This document shows, piece after piece, positions 31,661 to 40,583 of a stretch of 46,437 nt of DNA. Within the stretch, counting starts at the first letter, position 1. Each line of letters opens with the position of its first letter. This DNA comes from a virus, in IMG/VR virus record IMGVR_UViG_3300031884_000041, positions 1 to 46,437 of that record, one strand, 5' to 3'. The position numbers and the translations under genes were made by a program. Below the pieces are notes generated by a model, which saw only the letters and a list, made by a program, of their open reading frames with translations, was not told the DNA's origin and searched no databases.

Positions 31661-33922
31661 ATGTCATACACAATAACTTATACTAACGGACAAATTTTAG
31701 CACTATTAGCAGATCAGACTGAAGATTCTGTTAGTACTAGTCTTACATTGGTAGGAAAAAACTACAATGGGTATGGGTCTGCTGTTAATAATAACTTTGT
31801 TCATCTCTTAGAAAACTTTGCTAACAATACTCCACCTATCAGTCCTATGGAAGGACAATTATGGTACAGTAAATTAACGGGTTCATTGAACCTTTATACA
31901 AATGATACATGGAAATCTGTAGGAGCACCAATAGCAAGTGCTACTCAACCTTCCTCATTAGTCAACGGAGATTTTTGGTTTGACACAACTAATAATCAAC
32001 TATGGTATTACAATGGTATTAATTTATTAAATCCTGGAAAGCCATACGGTGACACATCAGGAAAAACTGGCGCGTTATCTGAAACTGTAATAGATTCTAC
32101 AAACGTAGCAAGAAATATTGTATCTGTTTACGATAACGGTACATTATTGGCATGGTTTAGTGATAAACAAATTTCATTAAATCCTGCGTCAAACGCTTTG
32201 TATATAGCAAGTACAACAACTATTCAACCTGGGTTGACTCTTAACCCTGCGGTACCTGGTTTACAAATCTACGGTACTGCTACAAGCGCAGTTTCTTTCC
32301 AAGGTTATGATTCTTCTAACGTTATGCTTAACAATCAAGATAATCGTACGTTTGGAATTATTGAAATTAGTAATGATGGCGGTTTAGAAGTTTTAAATTC
32401 AAGTTCAACAAACGGAATTTTATTATACTCTAAGAGCAACAATACTAGCACAACTATTATTCGCAATAGTGTTGCTGAATCTTATCTAACGTTTGGGTTC
32501 GATTCAACTACTACTGGCATGATAGTTGATGGAATTAACAGAGGTGTTGGTATTAATACCACAACTGTTACTTTTGGATATTCTTTTGACGTTGAAGGTC
32601 CTGCGTTAATTAATAACAATTTAACAGTATACTCTGGATTGACTGTTACTACTGGAACTAATGCTTACAATGATGCTTCGTCCGTTGTAAAATTTAATCC
32701 TTCTTGGATCAGTATCGGAGCAGGTTACAGTTCTTCTCAATTTGTTAATGCTAATCAAGGTGGTATTGTATTAACAAACTCAGTTAATAATGGTGTGTTT
32801 TGGTTATACGAACACAATTATAATCAATGGAGAACAACTGTAAACAGTATTAGACTTGAATCTTCAGCCGCTAGCGCAGGTTATTATTTAGGCGGGTTCC
32901 CAATGATTACCACTGACGGTAATGGAAACTATTCTTTAGGTCCTAAAATTAACAAAGCAGATGGGCTACAAACATTAACTGGAGTATTAGAATTAACTAT
33001 CGGTTCAGATACAGATCCAGCAGGTCAATTAATTTTAACTTCCGGAACTATTTCTACAACGCTTGGTTTAGAAATTAATCCTGGCAACGGTTCTATTAAT
33101 TTAAACAATTCTCAGATCCAGAACATGAAGTCAACTTTAAGTTCTGATAGCGGACAAGTTGCGGCTACCAAGGACTATGTTGATAATAGTATTGCTGCAG
33201 CAACTGGCGGATACGGTGGACGTAAACCTTACACACTTCAAATAGATATTAGTGGATTTACTAACACTAACGCTCAAGTATTGGGTTATGTTAAACAACT
33301 ATTGCCAGTTAATGGTGGTGATGTAATTTATTATGCTCAACCTCCTGGCGCAAGATGTAATGTTTTATGTGCTTCATATACAGCAAACAGTGGAACATTT
33401 ACTTTAAGTATCAATGAAAATCAAATTCCAGCACAATCTATTGTTGTTAGCACAGGCACATCAACTGTAACTATTACTACAGGCTCTGGTACAAGTACAA
33501 CTACAAGTACACAAATTGTTGTTACTTCTACTACATGGTCGACCGCTACAACTATTGTAACATCTGTTGCTGGTACTGTAACAGTTACTCCACCTTTGAA
33601 TACTGTAAATTACTCAATTAAACAGTTCCAAGTAATTAGTATTTCAACATCTGCGGCACAAACAGTTGTTACTAACTTTGTTTCTAATGGTGATGCTAGC
33701 GCAACAAGTACAGGCACATTATTAACAGTTTCACAAACTGATGGAATATATGCTGGTGCTGTTATTTCAGGAACTGGATATACTAACGGACAAATTGTAG
33801 TTGAAGTATTAAGTACTCAAACAGTATTAACTAACACAGCGCCTAATGCGACACCTAGCGGATCGTTATCATTCACACAAGTACCAGGATTTAACGATTG
33901 GGTATTTTTAAGAAATTTGTAA
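31661..33922 (+). CDS. Tail fibre paralog 2
   Basis: The 753 residues start with the shared module (SLTLVGKNYNGYGSAVNNNF, VHLLENFANNTPP, EGQLWYSK, GDFWFDTTNNQLWYYNG). The central part includes phrases common in phage fibres (GVGINTTTVTFGYSFDVEG). Near residues 503-512 it has VAATKDYVDN, a fibre motif usually found near a helical trimer junction. The C-terminal ~230 residues form a new domain opening with YGGRKPYTLQIDISGFT, then a very Thr/Ser/Val-rich stretch, ending PGFNDWVFLRNL. No collar domain or catalytic motif is seen. Host receptor binding is inferred from place and family. The start is four bases after the previous stop. Confidence 0.75.
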   Translation: MSYTITYTNGQILALLADQTEDSVSTSLTLVGKNYNGYGSAVNNNFVHLLENFANNTPPISPMEGQLWYSKLTGSLNLYTNDTWKSVGAPIASATQPSSLVNGDFWFDTTNNQLWYYNGINLLNPGKPYGDTSGKTGALSETVIDSTNVARNIVSVYDNGTLLAWFSDKQISLNPASNALYIASTTTIQPGLTLNPAVPGLQIYGTATSAVSFQGYDSSNVMLNNQDNRTFGIIEISNDGGLEVLNSSSTNGILLYSKSNNTSTTIIRNSVAESYLTFGFDSTTTGMIVDGINRGVGINTTTVTFGYSFDVEGPALINNNLTVYSGLTVTTGTNAYNDASSVVKFNPSWISIGAGYSSSQFVNANQGGIVLTNSVNNGVFWLYEHNYNQWRTTVNSIRLESSAASAGYYLGGFPMITTDGNGNYSLGPKINKADGLQTLTGVLELTIGSDTDPAGQLILTSGTISTTLGLEINPGNGSINLNNSQIQNMKSTLSSDSGQVAATKDYVDNSIAAATGGYGGRKPYTLQIDISGFTNTNAQVLGYVKQLLPVNGGDVIYYAQPPGARCNVLCASYTANSGTFTLSINENQIPAQSIVVSTGTSTVTITTGSGTSTTTSTQIVVTSTTWSTATTIVTSVAGTVTVTPPLNTVNYSIKQFQVISISTSAAQTVVTNFVSNGDASATSTGTLLTVSQTDGIYAGAVISGTGYTNGQIVVEVLSTQTVLTNTAPNATPSGSLSFTQVPGFNDWVFLRNL

Positions 33923-33941
33923 AATAAAGGAATAAAAGAGC

Positions 33942-36074
33942 ATGCCTTATGTATTGAACACGTATGATGGAATAAACTTAGTAACCATCGCAGACGGCTC
34001 TGTTGATGCCCAACAGACAACGCCTCTATTCCTGATTGGTAAAAATACTACAGCATACGGTACTAGACAAAATGAAAACTTTTTGTATTTGTTACAGAAT
34101 TTTGCTGGTATTAATCCTCCTAGTCCTGCCTTAGAAGGGCAACTATGGTTTAATAAAGATACAAAATATTTAAAACCAAAAATTTATGATGGTGCTAATT
34201 GGAGAACACTAGGTGTAACAGAAATTTCTACCAGTACGCCTACTACATTGAAATTAGGTGATTTTTGGTTCGATAGTGGAAATAAACAGTTATGGGCCAA
34301 ATCAGATACAGGTACTGGTTTTACTTTAATTGGTCCTAATATTGTTAGTGGATTTGGAGTTACACAATTAGTTTCTAATTCAGCACAAGATATTAACGGA
34401 TCTAACCATGCGGTTATTGATGTAACAGTTAATGATGACACTATTGCTGTGTTTTCTAAAGATGCTTTTACATTAGCAGGTACTGCGGCAGAATACAGTC
34501 AAGGGTTTACTACCATTGCTAGAGGTTTAACTTTAAAATCTGGAGTAACAATTCAAGGTCTTGATATTCCAAGTAGAAATACTACTGAACCAATTAATAG
34601 TCAATGGAACTTTACAAGCGGTATTGCTCTTGGAGCAAATAATTCTATTACAATCGATTCTAATAATGATCTTATATTAGGTGCTCCCGATGGTAGTATT
34701 ATCATTAATTCAGAATCAATTCTTCCTATTGCTCCTGGAATTACAATTGGTGCGGCCACTCAACAGTATCAGACAGTCTTTACTTCTGAAATCAGCGCAG
34801 GATCTACACTAGGACAGTTACAATTAACTGGTCAAATTGTTGTATTTAGAAATGGTGTAATTAAACCTTATCTAGACAATAATGCAACATTAGGTATACC
34901 TAACAATAAGTGGTCTAACATTTATACATATGGTGTGTCTTCAGGTAGTCCAACTAATGTAGGAACATTAGATGGCTTATGGGAAATGACTGAAGGAAGC
35001 AAATTTGATACCCCGTGGTTAATTACACCTTTTATTACAGCGGCCAATGCTGAAGCAACAGGACAAATAGAAGGTCAGTGGTCAATTTCTCCAGATCATT
35101 CAAGTTTAGTTCAAGCAACATCTTTAGTTTTTAACACAGCACAAAGTAATGCTGAATATTTTCCTTCTACATCGGCAGATATTCAAACAGTTGCTTTAAG
35201 AAATGGTAGTGGAGATGTTTATGCTCAAAAGTTTGTAGCGGAAAATATATTCATTGGTCCTTTACAAGGTAATGTTACTGGTAATGTTCTTGCTACAGCA
35301 GTTACCGCAACTAACTTTTATGGACCACTAACTGGCGATGTTACTGGAAACTTAACAGGAAATGTTACAGGTAATGTCACTGGAAACTTAACAGGTAATG
35401 TTACTGGTAATGTAACAGGAAATGTTACTGGTAATTTGACTGGAAATATAACAGGAAATGTTACTGGTAATATTAATTCTATAAGTGCTGTATCGGAAAA
35501 TTTTTATGGTACCTTAAATGGAAATGTAATAACTGCCGATAACGGTTCAGTTACAATTACATCAACTGATCCTAATGGTCGAGGTTCTTTGTATATAAAC
35601 AATACCTATAGTACCGAATACGGTTATAGAATACAGATGGATTTTGGTCGAAACCTTGAAATATTATCTCATAATTCTAACGGATCAGAAAATTCTATTT
35701 TTACAATAGACAATCAAGGAAATATTAATTCTACCAGTTTTAATGGTCCTTTAAATGGCAATGTTACAGGTAATGTTACAGGAAATGTTACAGGTAACGT
35801 CACTGGCAATGTTACAGGTAACGTCACTGGTAGCCTAACAGGTAATGTTTCAGGCAATCTTTCTGGATCATATATTAATGTATCAACAGTTAATGTAGGA
35901 CAACCTACAACAAATTACGCTGTAAATGTCCAAGGTGATATAGCATGTAACACCCTACACGGACTTGCTGATAACTCTGTTCAATGGAATGGTTCTAATC
36001 AGTATGTAAGTACAAATGCCCCAACAAACGACCAAGGCAAAGACGGAGATTTCTGGTTCCAAAGGGAGGCTTAA
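33942..36074 (+). CDS. Tail fibre paralog 3 with TGNV tetrapeptide repeats
   Basis: The 710 residues begin with the shared module (PLFLIGKNTTAYGTRQNENF, LYLLQNFAGINPP, EGQLWFNKDTKYL, GDFWFDSGNKQLWAK, FTLIGP). Two blocks of tetrapeptide repeats of the type TGNV/TGNL occur at about 441-511 and 604-638, each introduced by FYGPL or FNGPL. Regular short beta repeats like these probably form a stiff fibrous shaft. The end carries DKDG-type fibre wording (TNDQGKDGDFWFQREA). The stop codon is directly followed by the ATG of the glycine-rich adhesin gene, so the two are probably made together. GGAAT lies upstream of the start. Confidence 0.75.
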   Translation: MPYVLNTYDGINLVTIADGSVDAQQTTPLFLIGKNTTAYGTRQNENFLYLLQNFAGINPPSPALEGQLWFNKDTKYLKPKIYDGANWRTLGVTEISTSTPTTLKLGDFWFDSGNKQLWAKSDTGTGFTLIGPNIVSGFGVTQLVSNSAQDINGSNHAVIDVTVNDDTIAVFSKDAFTLAGTAAEYSQGFTTIARGLTLKSGVTIQGLDIPSRNTTEPINSQWNFTSGIALGANNSITIDSNNDLILGAPDGSIIINSESILPIAPGITIGAATQQYQTVFTSEISAGSTLGQLQLTGQIVVFRNGVIKPYLDNNATLGIPNNKWSNIYTYGVSSGSPTNVGTLDGLWEMTEGSKFDTPWLITPFITAANAEATGQIEGQWSISPDHSSLVQATSLVFNTAQSNAEYFPSTSADIQTVALRNGSGDVYAQKFVAENIFIGPLQGNVTGNVLATAVTATNFYGPLTGDVTGNLTGNVTGNVTGNLTGNVTGNVTGNVTGNLTGNITGNVTGNINSISAVSENFYGTLNGNVITADNGSVTITSTDPNGRGSLYINNTYSTEYGYRIQMDFGRNLEILSHNSNGSENSIFTIDNQGNINSTSFNGPLNGNVTGNVTGNVTGNVTGNVTGNVTGSLTGNVSGNLSGSYINVSTVNVGQPTTNYAVNVQGDIACNTLHGLADNSVQWNGSNQYVSTNAPTNDQGKDGDFWFQREA
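35266..35856 (+). repeat. Two blocks of 12-base coding repeats (TGNV/TGNL)
   Basis: Blocks at about 35266-35475 and 35752-35856 repeat a 12-base unit close to GGTAATGTTACT. Third positions drift while the protein stays regular, so selection is on the protein. Copy number may vary by slippage or recombination. The repeat is coding and has no separate spacers, so it is not a CRISPR. Confidence 0.8.
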
Positions 36075-38015
36075 ATGAGTAACCAAGTTACTATAGCATG
36101 TTCCCAGTTACTTGGTTACTATTCAATAGTAGTTCCTACAGGTTACTCTACCACTATTAATTATGATTTAACTGGTGGTGGAGGTGGAGCCGGATATTCT
36201 TTTTACGGAGCAAATGGTGAACAAGGCGGTAATGGTGATCGAATAATCGGAACATTTACTGCTAACCCCGGTGATGAGATTGATGTTTATATTGGCGGTG
36301 GCGGTGGAACTGGAACTTATGGTGTGGGTGGTGTTCTACTATCTGGTGGCTTGGGGGGTTCTGCTTGTATTATAGGTAGCGGAGTTAATAACGGAACAAC
36401 AGTATGGTATCCAGTATCATTATCATATGCGTGGTCTGGTTTTATGAATACCTATGCTGTATGGGTAAACAGTAATGAAGTTGATCCAGTTGGATCTTGG
36501 GTGTCTTCAACTAGAACTTTTTATGTCGCTTCAGCAGGTCAGTATTATACTCAATGTCAAGCAGACAATCATTTAAATTTTTATATTGACGGTCGTTTAA
36601 TTTCTCAATCAAATGATTTTCAAAACACAACATACGTACCGACATATTTAAATGTTGGATATCATACATTACAATTTGATGCCCTTAACGATGGAGGACC
36701 TGCTGGTTTTGCTGTAACTATTGCTTCAGGCGATTATTCAGACAACGGTGGTAATGTTGTGTGGGATACACGTACAGGAATACCATTAGGAACTAATCCT
36801 AAGTATGCCTTTTATGGCGGCAACGGAGGGTTTACTATCGGTGATGGTTCATATACCTATAATAGTCCAGGTGGTGGTGGTGGAGCAAGCGCAATATTTT
36901 TAAACGGTGTACCTATAGTAGTTGCCGGCGGTGGCGGCGGCGGTGGCGCTCAAGGTGGCCACGGAGATGCTGGCGGAGCCGGTGGCGGTGGAGGTGGTGC
37001 GTATTCTACAAATCCTGCTGGATATCCTGGGTATGGAGTTGGTCAAAACGGTATTAATGACGAAGATGATTATCTTTATGGATCAGGTGGTGCCGGAACA
37101 CCAGGTGGTGGCGGTGGTTGGATAGGTGGTGCAACTACACCTACAGTAAATTATGATGACGCTCCTAGTAACGGAGCCTATGGCGGAACTAGTCTTGTAC
37201 CTCCAGGATCATCAAATGGCAACGCAATATCTTATTACGGATCTGGTGGAACAAACAGTAGTAATGGAGTTTCGGGATACGGACTACTTACATTTACACA
37301 ATTAGGTACAGGTAAAGTTAAAGTAAACGGCCAATGGAAACAAATAGATGATACTTTTGTTAAAGTAGGAGGTCAATGGAAGCGTGTTGATCAAGCATGG
37401 ACAAAAGTTGACGGAGAATGGAAAATTATTTCCGGCGGTGTACCTGTTACATCATCCTTTATAGTTGGAAATAGCGCAGGACAATCAATTGTAAGTGCTT
37501 ATATACCTGGCGTCGGAGAAGGTGGCGGCGGACCGGCTGCTCAAACAGGCGGAAATGTTAACGGATATAGTACAGAAAATATTGCGATAGTTTCGACACA
37601 TTATCAAGATTCTTATGGAACAGATTTTACAGCAAATAAATGTCTAGCATTTGTTAATCCAAATACTACATTAACGGCTAATGATCTTGCCGGAATGGGG
37701 TACGATCCAAGCGATGTTCGAAGAGCAGAAAATATTATCTTAACAGGATTCTCAGCCGGGGTAGATAGTTATCTAGAATTAGGTTATGCTTTTTATGGTC
37801 CAGGTGCTGATCCATCTAACTGGTACGGTAAGACTTCAGTTTACGCATATTCTGATCCGCAAGGAGATAGACATTTCCACAATGACGGAGCATTATCTGC
37901 TCAAATAGCAAGTACTATAGGAACTAATCAATTGTTGTTTATATATCTGTATGACGGAAGTGGTTCAAACGGTATTAATATATCTATACAGATTGATGAC
38001 TACGGCGCATTTTAA
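36075..38015 (+). CDS. Glycine-rich adhesin / receptor-binding protein candidate
   Basis: The 646 residues have a distinctive build. Glycine-rich segments at ~33-105 and ~250-405 hold runs such as GGGGGAGYSFYGANG and VAGGGGGGGAQGGHG. Between them, at ~110-235, sits a beta-sandwich-like insert (YAVWVNSNEVDPVGSWVSST, FYIDGRLISQ, GYHTLQFDALNDGGPAGFAV) resembling PA14/CBM-type ligand modules. At ~413-452 there are three short repeats of the form VKVxGxWKxI/V. The final ~190 residues are an unrecognised domain. Polyglycine-rich tips occur in T-even gp38-type adhesins, where loops between glycine strands bind receptors. By analogy this may be a fibre-tip adhesin for the preceding fibre. That function is inferred. 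GGGAGG gives a strong ribosome site, and the ATG abuts the upstream stop. Confidence 0.65.
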   Translation: MSNQVTIACSQLLGYYSIVVPTGYSTTINYDLTGGGGGAGYSFYGANGEQGGNGDRIIGTFTANPGDEIDVYIGGGGGTGTYGVGGVLLSGGLGGSACIIGSGVNNGTTVWYPVSLSYAWSGFMNTYAVWVNSNEVDPVGSWVSSTRTFYVASAGQYYTQCQADNHLNFYIDGRLISQSNDFQNTTYVPTYLNVGYHTLQFDALNDGGPAGFAVTIASGDYSDNGGNVVWDTRTGIPLGTNPKYAFYGGNGGFTIGDGSYTYNSPGGGGGASAIFLNGVPIVVAGGGGGGGAQGGHGDAGGAGGGGGGAYSTNPAGYPGYGVGQNGINDEDDYLYGSGGAGTPGGGGGWIGGATTPTVNYDDAPSNGAYGGTSLVPPGSSNGNAISYYGSGGTNSSNGVSGYGLLTFTQLGTGKVKVNGQWKQIDDTFVKVGGQWKRVDQAWTKVDGEWKIISGGVPVTSSFIVGNSAGQSIVSAYIPGVGEGGGGPAAQTGGNVNGYSTENIAIVSTHYQDSYGTDFTANKCLAFVNPNTTLTANDLAGMGYDPSDVRRAENIILTGFSAGVDSYLELGYAFYGPGADPSNWYGKTSVYAYSDPQGDRHFHNDGALSAQIASTIGTNQLLFIYLYDGSGSNGINISIQIDDYGAF

Positions 38016-38018
38016 ACC

Positions 38019-38025
38019 ATAAATA
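38019..38025 (+). promoter_or_regulatory. Late promoter element for fibre paralog 4
   Basis: ATAAATA, preceded by C, lies in the 26-base gap after the adhesin gene and ends 16 bases before the ATG at 38042. It would let the last fibre be transcribed separately from the long virion transcript. Confidence 0.5.
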
Positions 38026-38041
38026 TATTATAGAGAAAAAC

Positions 38042-39346
38042 ATGAGTTATACATTATACAAAACAAACGGAACATTATTAACAACAGTAAATGACGGATC
38101 GTTAGATACAACGACTGATCTAACTTTTGTTGGTAAAAATTATTCCGGATACGGACCAACACTTAATCAAGACCTTGTGAGTTTGTTAGAAAATTTTGCT
38201 GGCAAGGTTGCTCCTTCAAAACCTATTACAGGCGAGTTATGGTACGATTCCGGCACTTCAAAATTACGTGTTTATAACAGCACAAGATTTAAGCCAGTTG
38301 CTACAATCGATTCTGGAAATACATATCCTACAGATTTATCACAGGGTGATTTATTTTGGAATATTTCAGAACAAAAATTATATCTATATACAGGTTCTGG
38401 TTACATTGCCATCGGTCCTCAACAATCTGGATTAGCCGCAACAAATACCGTTCAATATGCTAATGTATATGATACTTCAAACTACACTCATAATATTTTA
38501 GAACACAATGTTCAAAATAGAGCAGGAACACTTTTAGCCACAGCAATATCAAATTCAGACAGCGATTTTACACTGAATGGAATTAACGCAATTCCTGGAT
38601 ATACAAAAGTGTATCAAGGTATTACATTCTACGGTGCTAATCAAACAAACGGCGTTACAAGAACATCGACTACTGGTAGTGGGTATATCCTGTGGGGTAC
38701 TGCCGCACACGCACTAGCGTTTGGCCCAAACGCTAACATTGCCGCAGACTTTGTATTGAAGGCAAGTCCTATTATGACAGAACAACTTCAGATCAATTCT
38801 GATAGCGGACTTGTTATTCAAAGTTCTAATTCTGGACAAACATTAATTAAAAACTCAGGTGATGATACACAAATTATTAATCAGATCGGTGGACTAATTA
38901 GTGTTAAAGGTTTGTCTGGTGGTAGTATTACTGATATCTTAAATTTTAACCCAGAGGCACTACAAGTACTTCCAACACAAACTCCCGGACTAACCACTGA
39001 CATTGGTAGTAATATTAAACCTTTTGCCAATGTGTGGGCAACAAATAGTCGTAGTGTAAATTCTTATAGTACATCTTCTTATGTACAAAATCTATTACCA
39101 TTCTTTGGTAGTACAACAGGATTTGCTAATACGATCGGATCTGCTATTGATCCATTTGATACAGTTTATGCTACAAACATTGTTACTTCTAGTTTAGAAT
39201 CTGAAACAATGAAGTTACCTGTATACGCTACTAATACGGCACGTGATGCAGCCATTACTATTCCTCAAGCAGGTATGCTGGTATTTGTAACTAGTGGTTC
39301 ACACTTCCAAGGATATAATGGAAGTGCGTGGGTAAACATTACCTAA
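38042..39346 (+). CDS. Tail fibre paralog 4 (short)
   Basis: This 434-residue protein is the shortest of the family. The shared module is intact: DLTFVGKNYSGYGPTLNQDL, VSLLENFAGKVAPSKP, GELWYDSGTSKL, GDLFWNISEQKLYLY. The mid part has ITDILNFNPEALQVLPTQTP and repeated Asp-Ile-Gly-Ser-type phrases (TTDIGSNIKPFANVWATNS, NTIGSAIDPFDTVYATN) that often mark fibre repeats. The C-terminal cap, PQAGMLVFVTSGSHFQGYNG, resembles the cap of the collagen-like fibre. It has its own late promoter element and is the last gene before the bidirectional terminator. A role as a short fibre or baseplate peg is possible but not shown. Confidence 0.72.
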   Translation: MSYTLYKTNGTLLTTVNDGSLDTTTDLTFVGKNYSGYGPTLNQDLVSLLENFAGKVAPSKPITGELWYDSGTSKLRVYNSTRFKPVATIDSGNTYPTDLSQGDLFWNISEQKLYLYTGSGYIAIGPQQSGLAATNTVQYANVYDTSNYTHNILEHNVQNRAGTLLATAISNSDSDFTLNGINAIPGYTKVYQGITFYGANQTNGVTRTSTTGSGYILWGTAAHALAFGPNANIAADFVLKASPIMTEQLQINSDSGLVIQSSNSGQTLIKNSGDDTQIINQIGGLISVKGLSGGSITDILNFNPEALQVLPTQTPGLTTDIGSNIKPFANVWATNSRSVNSYSTSSYVQNLLPFFGSTTGFANTIGSAIDPFDTVYATNIVTSSLESETMKLPVYATNTARDAAITIPQAGMLVFVTSGSHFQGYNGSAWVNIT

Positions 39347-39347
39347 T

Positions 39348-39373
39348 AAAAAAGCACCCTAGGGTGCTTTTTT
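39348..39373. terminator. Bidirectional intrinsic terminator
   Basis: AAAAAAGCACCCT is followed directly by AGGGTGCTTTTTT, a perfect 13-base inverted repeat. The GC-rich stem GCACC/GGTGC closes on a small CTAG loop and has T runs on both strands. It lies one base after the fibre stop (39346) and two bases before the end of the convergent gene (39375), so it can end both transcripts. Confidence 0.92.
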
Positions 39374-39374
39374 A

Positions 39375-40019
39375 TTAACTTACTAAGTTTCTAGAACGAT
39401 TCGGTCTTGCCAAACGTTTCTTCGGTTTCTCCGCCGGAGGATTTTCAAGAGCATCCGCTTGAGCACGAAGTGTTTCTGCTTTCTTAGCATGGTCATCTGC
39501 CATTTGTCTAAGTTCGTCTGGTGTAAAATCAAAACCAGTACCAGTTCCTTTAGCAGGAGTCTTTTTCTCTTCTGTTACAACTGTTTTACCAGTATAAGCA
39601 CTTGCTGCATTTTCCTTGTCAGATGGGTTATTAGTTACTGGAGCAGGATTCAAGTCTTCTACACTTGATAAACCTTTTTGCTCAGCAATAATTTTATTCA
39701 ACTCATCCAATGGAAGCATTGTCTTAGTGTCTGGAGTTACAACAACATTTTTAGTTGGAACTTTTTTAAGGTGTCCATTTAAATGTAACCATTCTAAAAT
39801 ATTGTTGCCATCTGGAAACTTACGCACGGCAAGAACATCAGCCAACTCACTGGCTTGCTGTCCGCTATCGCTCTCTAAAACAGACATTAAATTGTCGTGG
39901 TAAATGTCAGGTAGTCCAGTAGTGCCAACAACTAGAGCACTATGTACATCACCTGGTAGGGTGCGAAAAGCAATAGCAACTCTCGCGCTATTATTTTTCA
40001 TTTTGCCGACGTGTTTCAT
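39375..40019 (-). CDS. Unknown phage protein, 214 residues
   Basis: I do not recognise a tested family. Residues ~10-85 look like a globular domain (ARVAIAFRTLPGDVHSALVV, LPDIYHDNLMSVLESDSGQQ, ASELADVLAVRKFPDGNNIL, LEWLHLNGHL). The rest is Pro/Thr/Lys-rich and probably disordered up to a helix at about 170-195 (FTPDELRQMADDHAKKAETL), ending with a very basic tail (KPKKRLARPNRSRNLVS) that could bind nucleic acid. AAGGAGA is 8 bases before the ATG. It is the last of three small genes (40571, 40274, 40019) read together toward the terminator. The conserved front suggests a real structural or regulatory protein, but no function is assigned. Confidence 0.6.
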   Translation of the reverse strand: MKHVGKMKNNSARVAIAFRTLPGDVHSALVVGTTGLPDIYHDNLMSVLESDSGQQASELADVLAVRKFPDGNNILEWLHLNGHLKKVPTKNVVVTPDTKTMLPLDELNKIIAEQKGLSSVEDLNPAPVTNNPSDKENAASAYTGKTVVTEEKKTPAKGTGTGFDFTPDELRQMADDHAKKAETLRAQADALENPPAEKPKKRLARPNRSRNLVS

Positions 40020-40031
40020 ATTTAAATCTCC

Positions 40032-40274
40032 TTATTGTGCTGGAGGTGTTGCTGGTTGCTGTGCTTGTGATTGTGCGGCAACAGCGTTCAGGAACGCATC
40101 CAACTTATTGAAAACAGTACCAACAGCGGCCATCTCTGCGGCTTTAAACGCACCTCTTGTAGAAGCAACATCAATGATTGCTCTCAAGTTTTGAAGATCT
40201 GTAATACTTAGATCTGGTGGTGTTGCGGCCGCAGGTGCTTGTTGATCTGCAGTTTGCTGTGTATTATCTGGCAT
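40032..40274 (-). CDS. Small conserved-type phage protein, 80 residues
   Basis: A helical core LSITDLQNLRAIIDVASTRG, then FKAAEMAAVGTVFNKLDAFL, is flanked by Gln/Ala/Pro-rich ends. I recognise the core wording (IIDVASTRGAF...VG.V...L..FL) from small proteins of T4-like marine phages, where it is annotated as hypothetical. It is probably a helical oligomer or adaptor. AAGGAG lies 9 bases upstream of the ATG. It sits 12 bases both from the upstream 94-residue gene and from the downstream 214-residue gene, so all three are likely one transcript. Confidence 0.65.
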   Translation of the reverse strand: MPDNTQQTADQQAPAAATPPDLSITDLQNLRAIIDVASTRGAFKAAEMAAVGTVFNKLDAFLNAVAAQSQAQQPATPPAQ

Positions 40275-40286
40275 TTAAAAATCTCC

Positions 40287-40571
40287 TTAATTATGCAGAA
40301 ACGGACATGATAGACTTAAGAACGTTAATTCTTTTGGATCTTCTACGCCTATTTCTGTAACCATTGTAAGTTTATTATCATCGGTTACAGTTTGGACATT
40401 TCTGATACAATATCTACTGTCTAAATTATTATAAATCCATCTGTCTATATCTTTTACTTTATGTATATATTCAAACGGAATGTTCATTTTGGCAAAATTG
40501 GGCGGTATATACTTTAACTTTCTTAAATTAAGAACGTTCAAAGGGTTTACCTTATTCCTTACTAAAGCCAT
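40287..40571 (-). CDS. Unknown protein, 94 residues
   Basis: The sequence has a basic N-terminus (ALVRNKVNPLNVLNLRKLKY) followed by a short alpha/beta body (PFEYIHKVKDIDRWIYNNLDSRYCI, then TMVTEIGVEDPKELTFLSLS). No membrane segment or catalytic motif is seen and I do not recognise the family. It starts 12 bases after the VWA gene stop. A TATAAATA element overlaps that stop, so it may be expressed late together with the two genes below it. AGGT before the ATG is a weak ribosome site. Confidence 0.55.
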   Translation of the reverse strand: MALVRNKVNPLNVLNLRKLKYIPPNFAKMNIPFEYIHKVKDIDRWIYNNLDSRYCIRNVQTVTDDNKLTMVTEIGVEDPKELTFLSLSCPFLHN

Positions 40572-40583
40572 AATGTACCTACT

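Noticed and set aside
35266-35856. Short regular repeats that could be mistaken for a CRISPR or tandem satellite
   Set aside because: The unit is 12 bases, in frame and contiguous with no unique spacers. Variation is mainly at third codon positions and keeps TGNV/TGNL, so it is a coding repeat of a fibre shaft.
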